Positions 23,996 to 34,400 of a stretch of DNA of 45,453 nucleotides are shown here, piece after piece. The notes below the pieces were generated by a model. It saw only the letters and a program-made list of their open reading frames with translations. It had not been told where the DNA came from and made no database searches. Each line of letters starts with the position of its first letter. Position 1 is the first letter of the stretch. Location: positions 1 to 45,453 of the forward strand of contig JAIDPH010000105.1 in assembly GCA_029062885.1 (NCBI GenBank), in the 5' to 3' direction. The DNA comes from Lachnospiraceae bacterium. GTDB taxonomy: Bacteria > Bacillota > Clostridia > Lachnospirales > Lachnospiraceae. Made by a program: the position numbers and the translations under genes.

Positions 23996-25447
23996 TTATA
24001 CACTTATCTCTGCCTTAACCCCAAGAAGTTCTTTATTTTCCTCTAATATAGGTTTTACAACCTCTTCTATAAACTTCTCCACCTGAAGCGGCGCACGTCC
24101 TACATATTTAGAAGGATCCATGGTCTTTTGAAGGTCTTCAAGATTCATATTAAATGCCGGGTCGTCCGCTATAAGCTCCAATAGGTTGTTCTCTTTTCCT
24201 TCCTTCTTCACGTTAGCTCCGGCAATCATGGATAACTCGCGGATTCTCTCATGAAGTTCCTGACGGTCTCCACCCATCTTAACGGCATCCATCATGATAT
24301 TTTCAGTCGCCATGAAAGGCAGTTCGCTCATCAGACGCTTCGTTATGACTTTATCATATACTACCAGACCGTCCACCACGTTCAGACACAGATCCAAAAT
24401 ACCGTCAACCGCAAGAAATGCTTCCGGAATGGAAAGCCTCTTATTTGCGGAATCGTCCAACGTTCTTTCAAACCACTGCGTTGCAGAAGTAATGGCAGGG
24501 TTCAGAGCATCTACCATGACGAATCTGGACAATGAGGCGATTCTTTCGCTTCTCATCGGATTGCGCTTATATGCCATTGCGGACGAACCAATCTGACTTT
24601 TCTCAAAAGGCTCCTCCACTTCCTTTAAATGCTGCAGCAGCCTGATGTCATTTGACATCTTATGGGCTGATGCGGCAATTCCTGCTAAAACATTGCAGAC
24701 CCTTGTATCTACTTTACGTGAATAGGTCTGTCCCGATACCGGATAGCATTTTTCAAATCCCATCTTCTTAGCAATCATCGGATCTATTTTATCAATTGTT
24801 TCCTGATCTCCGTTGAATAATTCCAGAAACGACGCCTGCGTGCCGGTAGTTCCTTTGGAACCCAGCAGTTTCATAGTTGAAATAACATAATCGAGGTCTT
24901 CTAAGTCAAGACAGAACTCATGCGCCCACAGAGCCGCCCTTTTCCCGACTGTCGTAGGCTGTGCCGGTTGAAAATGGGTGAAAGCTAACGTCGGAAGTTC
25001 TTTATATTTGTCTGCAAACTCGGAAATCTCTGCAATTACATTCACCAATTTCTTTTTTACCAGTTTCAAAGCCTTGGTCATTACTATAATATCGGTATTG
25101 TCTCCGACATAACATGACGTCGCACCCAAATGTATGATACCCGCCGCTTTCGGGCACTGCTGCCCATAAGCATATACATGGCTCATAACGTCGTGGCGCA
25201 CTTCCTTCTCCCTTGCTTTCGCAACGTCATAATTGATATCCTCGGCGTGGCTTTTCAGCTCGTCAATCTGCTCTTTAGTAATAACAGGTTTACCGTTCTG
25301 GCTAAGCCCCAGTTCCATTTCTGTCTCCGCCAGGGCAATCCACAGCTTTCTCCACGTCCTGAATTTCATATCCGGTGAAAAGATATACTGCATCTCCTTA
25401 CTCGCATATCTTTCCGATAACGGACTTACATATTTATCTGTACTCAT
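23996..25447 (-). CDS. purB: Adenylosuccinate lyase
   Basis: This 483-aa fumarase-superfamily enzyme acts twice in purine synthesis, on SAICAR and on adenylosuccinate. The signature GSSAMAYKRNPMRSERI is intact, as are IIHLGATSCYVGDN, FTHFQPAQPTTVGKR and the N-terminal SPLSERYASKEM. GGAGG is 9 bases before the ATG. It lies 29 bases after purF on the same strand. Confidence 0.96.
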   Translation of the reverse strand: MSTDKYVSPLSERYASKEMQYIFSPDMKFRTWRKLWIALAETEMELGLSQNGKPVITKEQIDELKSHAEDINYDVAKAREKEVRHDVMSHVYAYGQQCPKAAGIIHLGATSCYVGDNTDIIVMTKALKLVKKKLVNVIAEISEFADKYKELPTLAFTHFQPAQPTTVGKRAALWAHEFCLDLEDLDYVISTMKLLGSKGTTGTQASFLELFNGDQETIDKIDPMIAKKMGFEKCYPVSGQTYSRKVDTRVCNVLAGIAASAHKMSNDIRLLQHLKEVEEPFEKSQIGSSAMAYKRNPMRSERIASLSRFVMVDALNPAITSATQWFERTLDDSANKRLSIPEAFLAVDGILDLCLNVVDGLVVYDKVITKRLMSELPFMATENIMMDAVKMGGDRQELHERIRELSMIAGANVKKEGKENNLLELIADDPAFNMNLEDLQKTMDPSKYVGRAPLQVEKFIEEVVKPILEENKELLGVKAEISV

Positions 25448-25476
25448 AACGCCAATCCTCCATCTGAGTTTTTATT

Positions 25477-26913
25477 TTATTTCTCAAACTCCCCACGGAT
25501 ATCATCTTTAGGCGGCTCCATAGGATATATTCCGGTAAAGCACCCCTTACATATTCCAAGATTCCCTGCAATCTCATCAAGTCTCTCCTCCCGTAGATAC
25601 CCAAGAGAATCCGCTCCGATAATTTCACATACTTCATCTACTGAACGGTTATACGCAATCAGCTGGTCCTGTGCAGGCACATCCGTGCCGAAATAGCATG
25701 GCCACAAAAACGGCGGTGAACTTACTCTCATATGCACTTCGGCCGCTCCCGCTTCACGAAGCATCCTTACGATTCTGTCAGATGTGGTTCCGCGCACTAT
25801 GGAATCGTCTATCATGATAATCCTTTTACCGTTTACCGCTTCCTTTATGGCATTCAGCTTCACCTGTACGCTGCTTTCACGGTTCTTCTGTTTCGGTTTG
25901 ATAAAAGTACGGCCTACATATGAATTTTTTACAAACGCCTGTCCATAAGGAATTCCGGACTGCATGGCATAGCCAAGCGCAGCGCAGTTTCCCGACTCCG
26001 GCACACCTACTACCAAATCCGCCTCTACAGGAGAGTCAATAGCGAGGTATTTTCCCGCAAGAATACGTGAATCATAAACACTCACACCATCAATATGACT
26101 GTCAGGCCTTGCAAAATATATGTATTCAAATACACATCTGGCATGCTTATCTTTAGCGATACAGAGCCGTTTGTCGGATTCAATTCCTTTTTCGGGTGAT
26201 ATTGTGACAATCTCTCCCGGCTCCACATCCCTGACATAATCCGCGCCGATAGTATCCAGTGCGCAGGTCTCGGATGCCAGAATATATGCATTGTCACGTC
26301 TGCCGATACAGAGAGGCCTGAATCCGTATGGGTCTCTTGCGCCTATCAGCTTACGCGGCGACATGACAATCAGGGAATATGCTCCCTTAATCTTTAGCAT
26401 GGCACGTCCTACGGCCTCTTCCACAGTACCGCAGTTAAGACGTTCTCTTGCTATATGATATGCGATGACTTCCGAATCAATCGTTGTCTGAAATATTGCT
26501 CCCGTATACTCCAATTCATGTCGAAGCTCTGTAGCATTGATTAAATTGCCGTTGTGCGCCAGCCCCAAAGTACCCTTTACATAATTTAATACAAGTGGCT
26601 GCGCATTTTCTCTGGTACTGCTGCCGGCAGTCGAATATCTGACATGGCCTACGCCGATATCACCTTTCAGCTTTTCCAGAGTATCAGGTGTGAAGTTCTC
26701 ATTTAAAAGCCCCATTTCCTTAACACTTTGCACTTTTCCCTTGGGACCGTTCGTATCACTCACCGCTATGCCGCAGCTCTCCTGCCCTCTGTGCTGCAGG
26801 GCAAAAAGTCCGTAATAAATTGTAGATGCTACATCATTTCCATCAAAATCATAGATACCAAAAACACCACATTCTTCCCCTAGTTTGTCTGTTTTTTCGA
26901 TATCCTTTATCAC
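25477..26913 (-). CDS. purF: Amidophosphoribosyltransferase
   Basis: First committed step of purine synthesis (PRPP plus glutamine to phosphoribosylamine). A 14-residue propeptide precedes CGVFGIYDF, whose Cys15 would be the mature N-terminal nucleophile, as in the B. subtilis-type enzyme. The PRPP site is RIIMIDDSIVRGTTS. Cysteines in HARCVFEY, WPCYFGTD and the C-terminal ICKGCFTGIYP fit the [4Fe-4S]-containing class. The 478-aa length is normal. It lies 30 bases after purC. Confidence 0.97.
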   Translation of the reverse strand: MIKDIEKTDKLGEECGVFGIYDFDGNDVASTIYYGLFALQHRGQESCGIAVSDTNGPKGKVQSVKEMGLLNENFTPDTLEKLKGDIGVGHVRYSTAGSSTRENAQPLVLNYVKGTLGLAHNGNLINATELRHELEYTGAIFQTTIDSEVIAYHIARERLNCGTVEEAVGRAMLKIKGAYSLIVMSPRKLIGARDPYGFRPLCIGRRDNAYILASETCALDTIGADYVRDVEPGEIVTISPEKGIESDKRLCIAKDKHARCVFEYIYFARPDSHIDGVSVYDSRILAGKYLAIDSPVEADLVVGVPESGNCAALGYAMQSGIPYGQAFVKNSYVGRTFIKPKQKNRESSVQVKLNAIKEAVNGKRIIMIDDSIVRGTTSDRIVRMLREAGAAEVHMRVSSPPFLWPCYFGTDVPAQDQLIAYNRSVDEVCEIIGADSLGYLREERLDEIAGNLGICKGCFTGIYPMEPPKDDIRGEFEK

Positions 26914-26943
26914 TTTATCAGCCTTATTCCTTTCCCTTTTTGA

Positions 26944-27648
26944 TTACAGTCCGAGTCTCTTGAACACTTCGTTATATGCTTCCTCTACATTTCCTAAGTC
27001 TCTGCGGAAGCGGTCTTTGTCCAGTTTTTCATTAGTATGGACATCCCACAATCTACAGGTATCAGGGCTTGTCTCGTCAGCCAGAATAATCTGTCCGTGA
27101 TAACGGCCAAATTCAATCTTGAAATCAATTAATTTGATATCTGCCTGTAAGAAGTAATTTTTCAGCACTTCATTTACTTTAAAAGCATATTTCTTAATCG
27201 TCTCAATTTCTTCCCATGTCGCAAGCTTAAGCGCTACCGCAAAGTAACTGTTGATCAGCGGGTCGCCGAGCTCGTCGTTTTTATAACTGAATTCAATAGT
27301 CGGTTCAGCAAAAGGTGTGCCTTCCGGAACACCGAGCCTTTTGGAAAAGCTTCCTGCCGCCACGTTACGGATTATAACTTCAAGCGGTACTATTTCAACT
27401 TTTTTTACCGCCGTTTCCCTGTCGCTCAATTCCTCAATGAAATGTGTTGGAACGCCTTCTTTTTCCAGAATTTGGAAAACATGGTTGGTCATTTTATTAT
27501 TGATTACACCTTTTCCGACAATCGTTCCCTTTTTCTCCCCATTGAATGCTGTTGCATCGTCTTTGTAATCCACGATTAAAACATCAGGGTCTTCTGTTTT
27601 AAATACCTTTTTTGCTTTTCCTTCATAGAGTTGTTCCAGTTTTTTCAT
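26944..27648 (-). CDS. purC: SAICAR synthetase
   Basis: The 234-aa enzyme starts [16 protein letters not shown] and contains the family stretches [33 protein letters not shown] and [12 protein letters not shown], and [12 protein letters not shown]. It makes SAICAR from CAIR and aspartate. It heads the purC-purF-purB run. Upstream lies the inverted-repeat element at 27718-27795; no guanine riboswitch is seen before it and no promoter is clear. Confidence 0.96.
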   Translation of the reverse strand: MKKLEQLYEGKAKKVFKTEDPDVLIVDYKDDATAFNGEKKGTIVGKGVINNKMTNHVFQILEKEGVPTHFIEELSDRETAVKKVEIVPLEVIIRNVAAGSFSKRLGVPEGTPFAEPTIEFSYKNDELGDPLINSYFAVALKLATWEEIETIKKYAFKVNEVLKNYFLQADIKLIDFKIEFGRYHGQIILADETSPDTCRLWDVHTNEKLDKDRFRRDLGNVEEAYNEVFKRLGL

Positions 27649-27717
27649 TGTTGTTACCTTTTCCTCTCTCTTATTGTATATTAATTAAGCAATTACATAA
27701 CTCTATTTCAACAACCA

Positions 27718-27795
27718 GAACTTAGTCAAAATGAACAAAATAAGGAGCGATTTCGCTTGCGGTGAGCTCCGTTTTTGCTTATTTTGACTAAGTTC
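27718..27795. repeat. Long inverted-repeat element, copy 1
   Basis: About 30-base arms starting GAACTTAGTCAAAAT and ending ATTTTGACTAAGTTC flank the loop GATTTCGCTTGCGGTGA. The flank AACAACCA to the left is shared with copy 2. It lies between the coiled-coil gene and purC, both on the minus strand, and has no T-run after the stem in that direction. It is neither a CRISPR repeat nor an IS end that I recognise. Confidence 0.75.
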
Positions 27796-27837
27796 GTGAC
27801 CTGTGATAATAGTTTCGTAATTGGTTATATGAATATT

Positions 27838-29040
27838 CTACATACTTTCCTCATACTTTTCAACTGTTTCAAGAATTTCTCTGGCGTATTTCGGATAGCG
27901 CTGAACAAGTTCCTTAATATCTTTCTGCGCGCCTCCCGCCACGGTTTCTTTGTTATATTCTATTCGTTTACGCAGCGACTGCCTTCTGATTATCAGACTA
28001 TGCCTGATTTCCACCATATCCCTGTGGTCAATGATTGCCTCGGTCTGATGCAGCCATACCTCCGGATAGGCTATTTTATATCTCTTGAGCATCTTAAGAA
28101 GGTCCTGCTGAGCGGCGTCAAGCTCCAGCTCCGCTTGTCTGTATTTCTCCCTCTCTTCTTTCTCACGAGCGTATTTCAGCCACAATGCTTCAAGCTCATC
28201 TGCACTTGAAACATTGTACTTCAAATACAGATAATCCAGTAAGTTCTTGTTATTAACATACCTGATTTTTACCCTGTTCTGTAACAAAATCAGCTTGTTT
28301 ATTCCAAGTTCCACACGCTTAAGTTCTTTTCGTGCATCCATATGTTTCATGTAAATAATTGTAATTGCAATTGCGGCCGCTCCTGCCGTAATCAGACATC
28401 CGGCCTGTGTATCCATCTCCAATAGGAACTGCAGTATCAAAAGAAGTACGAAGCACAAGGCAAACGCCGTCACACAGATAATTGTCATGCCCTTTGTATC
28501 AGCCAGAACGCCTATCACTTCTTTTTTTCGATAAAGATAGGCATGTTTCTCACCATCTAAACGGCTTAAATCCTTCTTCACCAATTCCTGATAGTTCTCC
28601 GCCTCTTTAAGCTTTACTCTACCCTCTTCAATCTCATCAATCATCCGCTCCATCTGGTAGAAACGCTCGTCACTCATCTGACGTTTTCTCTCTACGAAAT
28701 CATCTCTGCTGTCTTGCAGCATTTCCACTCTCTTGGCACAGTTTTTTAAGTAGTCCATTTCATCTTCCGGAAGTGCTTCGATTTCCTCCATATCCTCCAG
28801 ATATGAAGTTACCAGATTGTACTCATAATCAAGATTTTCCATCTCTTTAGAAGCTTCCGATATTTTTTCCAGGCAGTTGCGCACAAATTCTCCGCGCAGT
28901 TCGCTGTTATCAAAATCCCTAATCTTTACTTCTTCCGTATTTTCCGAATATTCAGCTTCGTCCCAATATTCATCATCTTCATATTCCGAATTTGATATAA
29001 GTTTGTTCCACTTCTTTATTATTTTTTTAAACAATCCCAT
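27838..29040 (-). CDS. Coiled-coil protein with two central TM helices, unknown
   Basis: A 400-aa protein with no family I can name. A short basic start (MGLFKKIIKKWNKL) is followed by a very acidic stretch (residues about 18-36), and a long heptad-rich helix (about 50-165). Two adjacent hydrophobic helices (about 178-200 and 206-225, MTIICVTAFALCFVLLLILQF and CLITAGAAAIAITIIYM) make a hairpin, and a second long coiled coil runs from about 230 to the end. Both coiled-coil halves should face the cytoplasm. Its ATG is 7 bases after the stop of the TPR gene, whose end provides the AGG ribosome site, so the two are probably translated together. Confidence 0.6.
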   Translation of the reverse strand: MGLFKKIIKKWNKLISNSEYEDDEYWDEAEYSENTEEVKIRDFDNSELRGEFVRNCLEKISEASKEMENLDYEYNLVTSYLEDMEEIEALPEDEMDYLKNCAKRVEMLQDSRDDFVERKRQMSDERFYQMERMIDEIEEGRVKLKEAENYQELVKKDLSRLDGEKHAYLYRKKEVIGVLADTKGMTIICVTAFALCFVLLLILQFLLEMDTQAGCLITAGAAAIAITIIYMKHMDARKELKRVELGINKLILLQNRVKIRYVNNKNLLDYLYLKYNVSSADELEALWLKYAREKEEREKYRQAELELDAAQQDLLKMLKRYKIAYPEVWLHQTEAIIDHRDMVEIRHSLIIRRQSLRKRIEYNKETVAGGAQKDIKELVQRYPKYAREILETVEKYEESM

Positions 29041-29047
29041 AATCTTT

Positions 29048-29905
29048 TTACCTGTTCAGCTTCTCCCTATACGCATCTTTTAGTTCATCGGTTAATTTCT
29101 CTATTTCATCATAATATGCCATATTGCCGGCAGCAAGTCCTCCTTCTTCTTTACACACTTTCAATGTAAAGAGCATCCTGCTTACCTGTGTGGCATCGAA
29201 CTGCTCTGCCGCCTGTTCTACCATATGCTCAATCTTCATAGACACCTCATGCAGTTCAGGATGTCCTGCAATATAATCAACATATTCACTGTCGCTATCC
29301 TGCATTCTCCGCGCTGCCAGAAACTGCTCAAGGCTTTCAGGATTTCCGCTTGCCCGGTATGCTTCCATGAATTTTTCCTGTGCAAGTTCAAACATGAAAA
29401 GCTTGGCATATATTACTCCCATATTATGAAGCAGACTCCCCCGAAGTTCTTTTTTCTCCTCAGGCAGCCTTGCAAGCAGTTCGTCATATCTCTCCAATGC
29501 AAGCGTATAATGCTTATTCTGCAGCATATAGTCCGCCTTGGCTTTCTGTTTCTCATATGGACTTAAGCCTTCATTATTCCTTATCACCATTTCGGTATGC
29601 TCAATTACTTCCCGGGAATACAGACCCGCATACTCTAATATCGTTCCCACATATACGTCCACTGATGCTTTCTTATTTGTCAAAGCTTGAAGCGTATGTG
29701 CAAGCTCAGTCAATCCACACTGCCCACCTAACCAGTCCGCCAGTTTATCATCTGTAATACTATTATCTACAAACTCTGCATTTTCCACAAGGCAGAAGCA
29801 TAGCTCTTCAAGTGAATACAAGTTTACATAAGTTTTATCAAAAAAATACGGAATTTTCGCATAATTTCCCGTCCCAAGTATGATATGGCTCATCTTTATG
29901 TCCAT
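29048..29905 (-). CDS. TPR-like helical protein, function unknown
   Basis: The 285-aa protein has no signal peptide. Its N-terminal part (MSHIILGTGNYAKIPYFF, then SLEELCFCLVENAEFVDNSI) is a globular domain I cannot name. From about residue 125 it shows TPR-type helix pairs: KADYMLQNKHYTLALERYDELLAR and LLHNMGVIYAKLFMFELAQEKFMEAYRAS. Such repeats usually bind proteins. The ATG at 29905 is very close to AAAGGGA; the in-frame ATG at 29893 (MSHIILG) is a plausible alternative. It lies between inverted-repeat copy 2 and the coiled-coil gene, in the cassette begun by the DUF5717-like gene. Confidence 0.6.
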   Translation of the reverse strand: MDIKMSHIILGTGNYAKIPYFFDKTYVNLYSLEELCFCLVENAEFVDNSITDDKLADWLGGQCGLTELAHTLQALTNKKASVDVYVGTILEYAGLYSREVIEHTEMVIRNNEGLSPYEKQKAKADYMLQNKHYTLALERYDELLARLPEEKKELRGSLLHNMGVIYAKLFMFELAQEKFMEAYRASGNPESLEQFLAARRMQDSDSEYVDYIAGHPELHEVSMKIEHMVEQAAEQFDATQVSRMLFTLKVCKEEGGLAAGNMAYYDEIEKLTDELKDAYREKLNR

Positions 29906-29948
29906 TCCCTTTCTTCTGTATCTCAGTCAGATACTTAATCAACAACCA

Positions 29949-30028
29949 GAACTTAGATAAAATAAACAAAAATAAGGGGCGATTGCGCTTGCGATGAGCA
30001 CCGTTTTTTGTTTATTTTGTCTAAGTTC
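29949..30028. repeat. Long inverted-repeat element, copy 2
   Basis: GAACTTAGATAAAATAAACA... pairs with ...TTTATTTTGTCTAAGTTC around the loop GATTGCGCTTGCGATGA. It matches copy 1 along its whole length, in the same orientation, including the AACAACCA flank. One stem pair has changed on both sides (T-A in copy 1, A-T in copy 2), which supports a conserved fold. It lies between the DUF5716-like and TPR-like genes. Confidence 0.75.
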
Positions 30029-30052
30029 GTCCGTATCCGATAACAATGTCAT

Positions 30053-31375
30053 TTACGTAACCGCAAACTGTTTCTTCCACATTTTACCGCCAACCGGAAA
30101 CAGCTCCCCGAATCCTAAATCCGTTATCTTCATTTCCACGCACTCCGCAGAAACCATCCTGATTTCCATCTCATATCTGCTGAATGCACCTTCTCTCACA
30201 GGTGCGTCCTCCAGAACAATTTCCTGAATTCCCGCACGCTCTCCCGTAAGCGGCGTAATCAGAAACGAAAGGATATTTTCCTCTCCCGGAAGCAGTATCT
30301 CGCAGCTTTTGTGCACCTCGTACCAGTTTTCGCCCGCGTCTAACAATGCATAATAAGATTCTTTCCCTCGCCTGAACACATTCATTCCCACGTTGGACTT
30401 TAGTTTGTCAGGTCCTAAGAAAATATGTTCCTTTCCCTCTTTACTAGGCTCGAACCTCTCAAGCAACGCAAAGCATGCGCCCTTACAGAAAAGATTGTTG
30501 CCCTGAAAAACCCTTCGGTTCCGGCATAAAAAGCGCAGGGATTCCTTAGCCCACTCATTCTTAAATCCGTCTCCCAAAAGATACGCTGAGGATACGATTC
30601 TGTCTGTACACTGATTGTTAAGAATATTACAGAATTTTTCGTCTGCTGCCGCATAAGCATCTTTTTTTATTTCCTCTTCTTCCTGCTCGTCAGGAAGCGC
30701 CAGTGTCCCGTATATCTGTTCTTCTATCAGCACCACTATCGGAGTTGTTCTTTTATTGCGTTCCATTCTGTACGTCTTAAGTCTTGTACCGTTATGCTCA
30801 CAGGCAAGCACCTGATATTTCCACAGTTCTTCAGGCTGGTGCAGTACGAAATAGTAAAAGCTCTCCGTATGGCTTTGGAAATAAATATGTGAAGTCTTAA
30901 GATTCAGGTTCACCGCCGCCTGCGACAATATCTCCACCATCCTGTCATCCAGCACATCTACCGTAAACATGAATGCATCTATATTTTCCGACGCTGTCAC
31001 GAAACTCATCAACGCAAGGCTTCTTTTAATAAATAATGTCAGAAGGGCGACAGGGTCGTAGGACTCTTCTTCTATTTCAATCATTTCACCCTTTCTGGCA
31101 AGCTCAACCAGATTGATAATCAGGTTCCCTTCTTCCTGACCTGCCCTAATGGCATCCCTGCCATACAGCCACTGGTTTACTCCTTTTCGTTTACATAATG
31201 CCGTAGGGATATTATACTGCTTCGTTCCTACGACAGTCGCAACGCTTTCGACCGGTTCTTTAGAGTCTTCTCCATACACACAGTAGCTTATCTGCGAGAA
31301 ATCATTTCCCAAGTCATAGCCTGCAAGAATACTGCCTTTATGCACTTTTCCATCTGTTTTCCTGTCAAAGAACAT
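30053..31375 (-). CDS. DUF5716-like protein with actin/Hsp70-type fold
   Basis: The 440-aa protein has, near its start, AGYDLGNDFSQISYCVY, which resembles the phosphate-1 loop of the actin/Hsp70 superfamily, and later SAYLLGDGFKNEW, which resembles the adenosine motif. A clear phosphate-2 DxGGGT is missing; the nearest stretch is LACEHNGTRLKTYRM, so ATP hydrolysis is doubtful. The C-terminus (about 330-440) is beta-rich. From memory it fits the Lachnospiraceae family DUF5716, usually beside DUF5717. AAGGG lies 7 bases before the ATG. It follows the DUF5717-like gene by 48 bases. Function unknown; a chaperone-like or cytoskeletal role is only a possibility. Confidence 0.65.
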   Translation of the reverse strand: MFFDRKTDGKVHKGSILAGYDLGNDFSQISYCVYGEDSKEPVESVATVVGTKQYNIPTALCKRKGVNQWLYGRDAIRAGQEEGNLIINLVELARKGEMIEIEEESYDPVALLTLFIKRSLALMSFVTASENIDAFMFTVDVLDDRMVEILSQAAVNLNLKTSHIYFQSHTESFYYFVLHQPEELWKYQVLACEHNGTRLKTYRMERNKRTTPIVVLIEEQIYGTLALPDEQEEEEIKKDAYAAADEKFCNILNNQCTDRIVSSAYLLGDGFKNEWAKESLRFLCRNRRVFQGNNLFCKGACFALLERFEPSKEGKEHIFLGPDKLKSNVGMNVFRRGKESYYALLDAGENWYEVHKSCEILLPGEENILSFLITPLTGERAGIQEIVLEDAPVREGAFSRYEMEIRMVSAECVEMKITDLGFGELFPVGGKMWKKQFAVT

Positions 31376-31423
31376 TTAAATACCCTTGCTCCCTTCCCAA
31401 GATTCCTGCGTAAAGCTCATTTT

Positions 31424-34400
31424 TCAGATAGCCTTAAACAGTCTGTCTGCCATAAAATCTTTCTTATAATACTCTGCTAATAATTTATCTACGGTATCAT
31501 AGTCCTGCAGAGTCTTTCCGATCATTATATCATTCAGCATATTAAACCTGCTGCTCTCATGAACCGCGTCGCCGATATCGCTTCTGTTTATCATGCCGCT
31601 TTCGGTCACCTGCTCCCTGCCGTCAACCTCTTCCGTAATATAATATTGCAGCCGCTCTCCAAAAAACAGAATAAATTCCTTCACGCATATGCCCGCAAAC
31701 ATATCTTTCATATTTTCCCTACAGTATTCCTGCCCTGCGCCGCCCTCTTTCTGAATCAGGTAGTGAATTGTTGCACGATGGCCGGGCTTAGCCCTGTATT
31801 CCAGAATGGACTTATCCTGTAATATATCCAACGCAGGAAGATAGCCCTGAAATTCCTTGAAAAGCGGCAGTACAATCTGATGCGACAACAGTTCTTGTAA
31901 AAATTCTTTTATTATAGCTTTGTTATCCTCTGATATTTCATTCTTATTTTCCGCATAATATTTCAAATATGCCAACTTGCACACCAAATGCAAAGCGGCA
32001 TTTTCCCTATGCATATTCAGAATGCACTGGAGTAAAAACGGCTCTGTTATTTTTTCATTTATTACATAATCATAGCAGCACTGATATATAAATGCGGCAA
32101 TCACTTCATCTTTTCCGCCTGCCTTTATATACGAGCCGAATATATCCATCTTCTCTCCAATATGAGAGCCTGTATAAAGCATCTGCACTATAATACGCTC
32201 ACTCAGCTCATAAGGCTCCACACCGAAATCACACGCTGCCTTCCATATATCGCGCATATCCTTTGTGCTGCCGTTATAAAAGCGAATCAGATATTTCAGG
32301 ACATTTTCATCATATTTTCCCCTTTTCATAACATAATGGAGAGTGTCTGTCATAAAAGCATTTTCTTCCGGTTCGTCTTCCGCTAGCAGTCTGCTGGACA
32401 TTTTCACAAGTGTTTTGGCGTCTATCCCATAAGGTCCGATACGCAAAACCCACTCATAAGCTTCCTCATACATTCCGCGAAGTACCATCAGGCGCACTAT
32501 TTCCTTCCTGTCGCTTAGCGCAATATCTTCGAGCTTCAGGGACATAAGATATTCATCCAACTCCCACATGCGGTCTTTTTCATAATAAAAATTCACAAGC
32601 TTAATCCTGATTTCCTGACGGATTGGACTCACAAGAAAATCAGTATCGGCAAGATGCCTGAACTGTTCTGCATTATCTTCCTGTATGACTATGGAATCCT
32701 TTCCCGCAAAGCATACATTCAGAGCATATCCAAGATGCTCCTTAATATAAGTCGCTGCAAGTGATAAAAGGCTTCCAGCCGAAACCAAACGCTCAACACG
32801 ATATGAAATACTGCATATATAACGGTTTCTATAACCGTCTTCCAAAATAATCTGACAGTTTTCATCATAAATCGGTACCTGAGCCCTGCCAGATGTAACA
32901 GGATAAGCCATCTGTCCCGCAGCATATGGATAAACCAGAATGACTTGCCGCACCATATCGCTTTCCACTATGATATCCTGCGTAAATATCAGCGATAATA
33001 ATCCCTTAGCCACCTCTTCGTCTACCATTGACTGTGTAAGAATATTACGATATAGATAGGCTAAATGTTTATTGATTCTTCCATGCTTTATCTGCTCAAT
33101 GACAAAACTTTCCATAGCAGGAAGATAGTTTACATAAATATCCGGTATCGCATCCTTGCGTTTATATACATACGCATACAGATACGCGGTAATCTCATAA
33201 CTCAAATCACTCTGATAAGAAAAATACATCAATATCATCTTAGGCAGAGTTTCCTTGCCGTCTAAGGGAAGAGACATCATATAAAACTCATATAGTCTGG
33301 TAATCCGCAAGTTTTGTTCTACACCTGAGCGATACCACCGAAGATACTTTTCACCATATAAATTTCCCTTAATAAGAATTGTGCAGATTGCCTGAAGGAT
33401 ATCATTCTGCGGTCTTTTATCATAGCAGGAAACCAGAATGTCAAATAGAATCCCTGAAAATCCCTTCTGCTTCTGTGCAAGATATATAAGCTGTATTACA
33501 ACATCATCCTTTAGTACATCATTTTTGGCAGCATAATTCAATATCTGCAGTTCAAATTCACCGAGTTTTAACAGAATGGCGGGATTCATACTGAGTACAT
33601 TCCATGCTTCCATATAGAGTATCGGACTGTTGCAGTTATTAGCAAAAAGTTCTTCAAACAGCGCCCATTTTCTGGAAGCGTTCTTAATATATTCATCCGC
33701 AATAAATAAAAGCATCCATGCAATCCGCCAGTTGCCGCGGTTTCGCTCGTAAATACGGAGAATTTTCGATGCAGCGTCATCAGTATACTCCTCATTTTTG
33801 CTGCATAGCGCCGTAAGATACAGATAATAACACCAGATTTCAGGTTTATCTTCCCGAATTTCCACTATTGCATCTTTATTCTGTTCAAGAATCCAACTTG
33901 CTTCATTGAAGCGTTCCTGGGTTATAAAAAGATGCGCCTGAAATAAGCCTGTGGATATATCTTTACCATATAACCCCTTAAGCCTGTCTATTAGTCTGCC
34001 GGTCTCATCCATCCAAGTCTTTGCACTTATCTTTTTAAGTCGGAAGTTCTGGTAAAGCTGCATCAACTGTACAACAACGCGCTTTCTCTCTTTATATATT
34101 CCATGCAGCTTCCGCGCCGTTTCCGCACGATGAACGACAGTAATAGGAATGGTGACTGTCTGTTCATAACTGATTAATCTGATGCAGCCATAATTATTAC
34201 CGGCATGAAGATTATCATCAAGGATGTAATAATACAGCCTGTACAAATTTCCAAGAAAGTCGTCGTCCGATACAACCTCCTCATCTATACTCAAAAAATC
34301 CCCTTCCGTCTCGATACGCAGATGTGTATATCCCCAGCCGTTACGATTAATAACAAGTGAATATCTCGCAAGAGCTTCAGGGTTTTCTATCACTATCTGA

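Noticed and set aside
27649-27840. Guanine/purine riboswitch upstream of purC
   Set aside because: The region is an inverted-repeat element and AT-rich sequence; no three-way junction with purine-aptamer loop motifs is visible.
27718-30028. CRISPR repeats
   Set aside because: Only two long inverted-repeat copies separated by 2.2 kb, with genes and not spacers between them.
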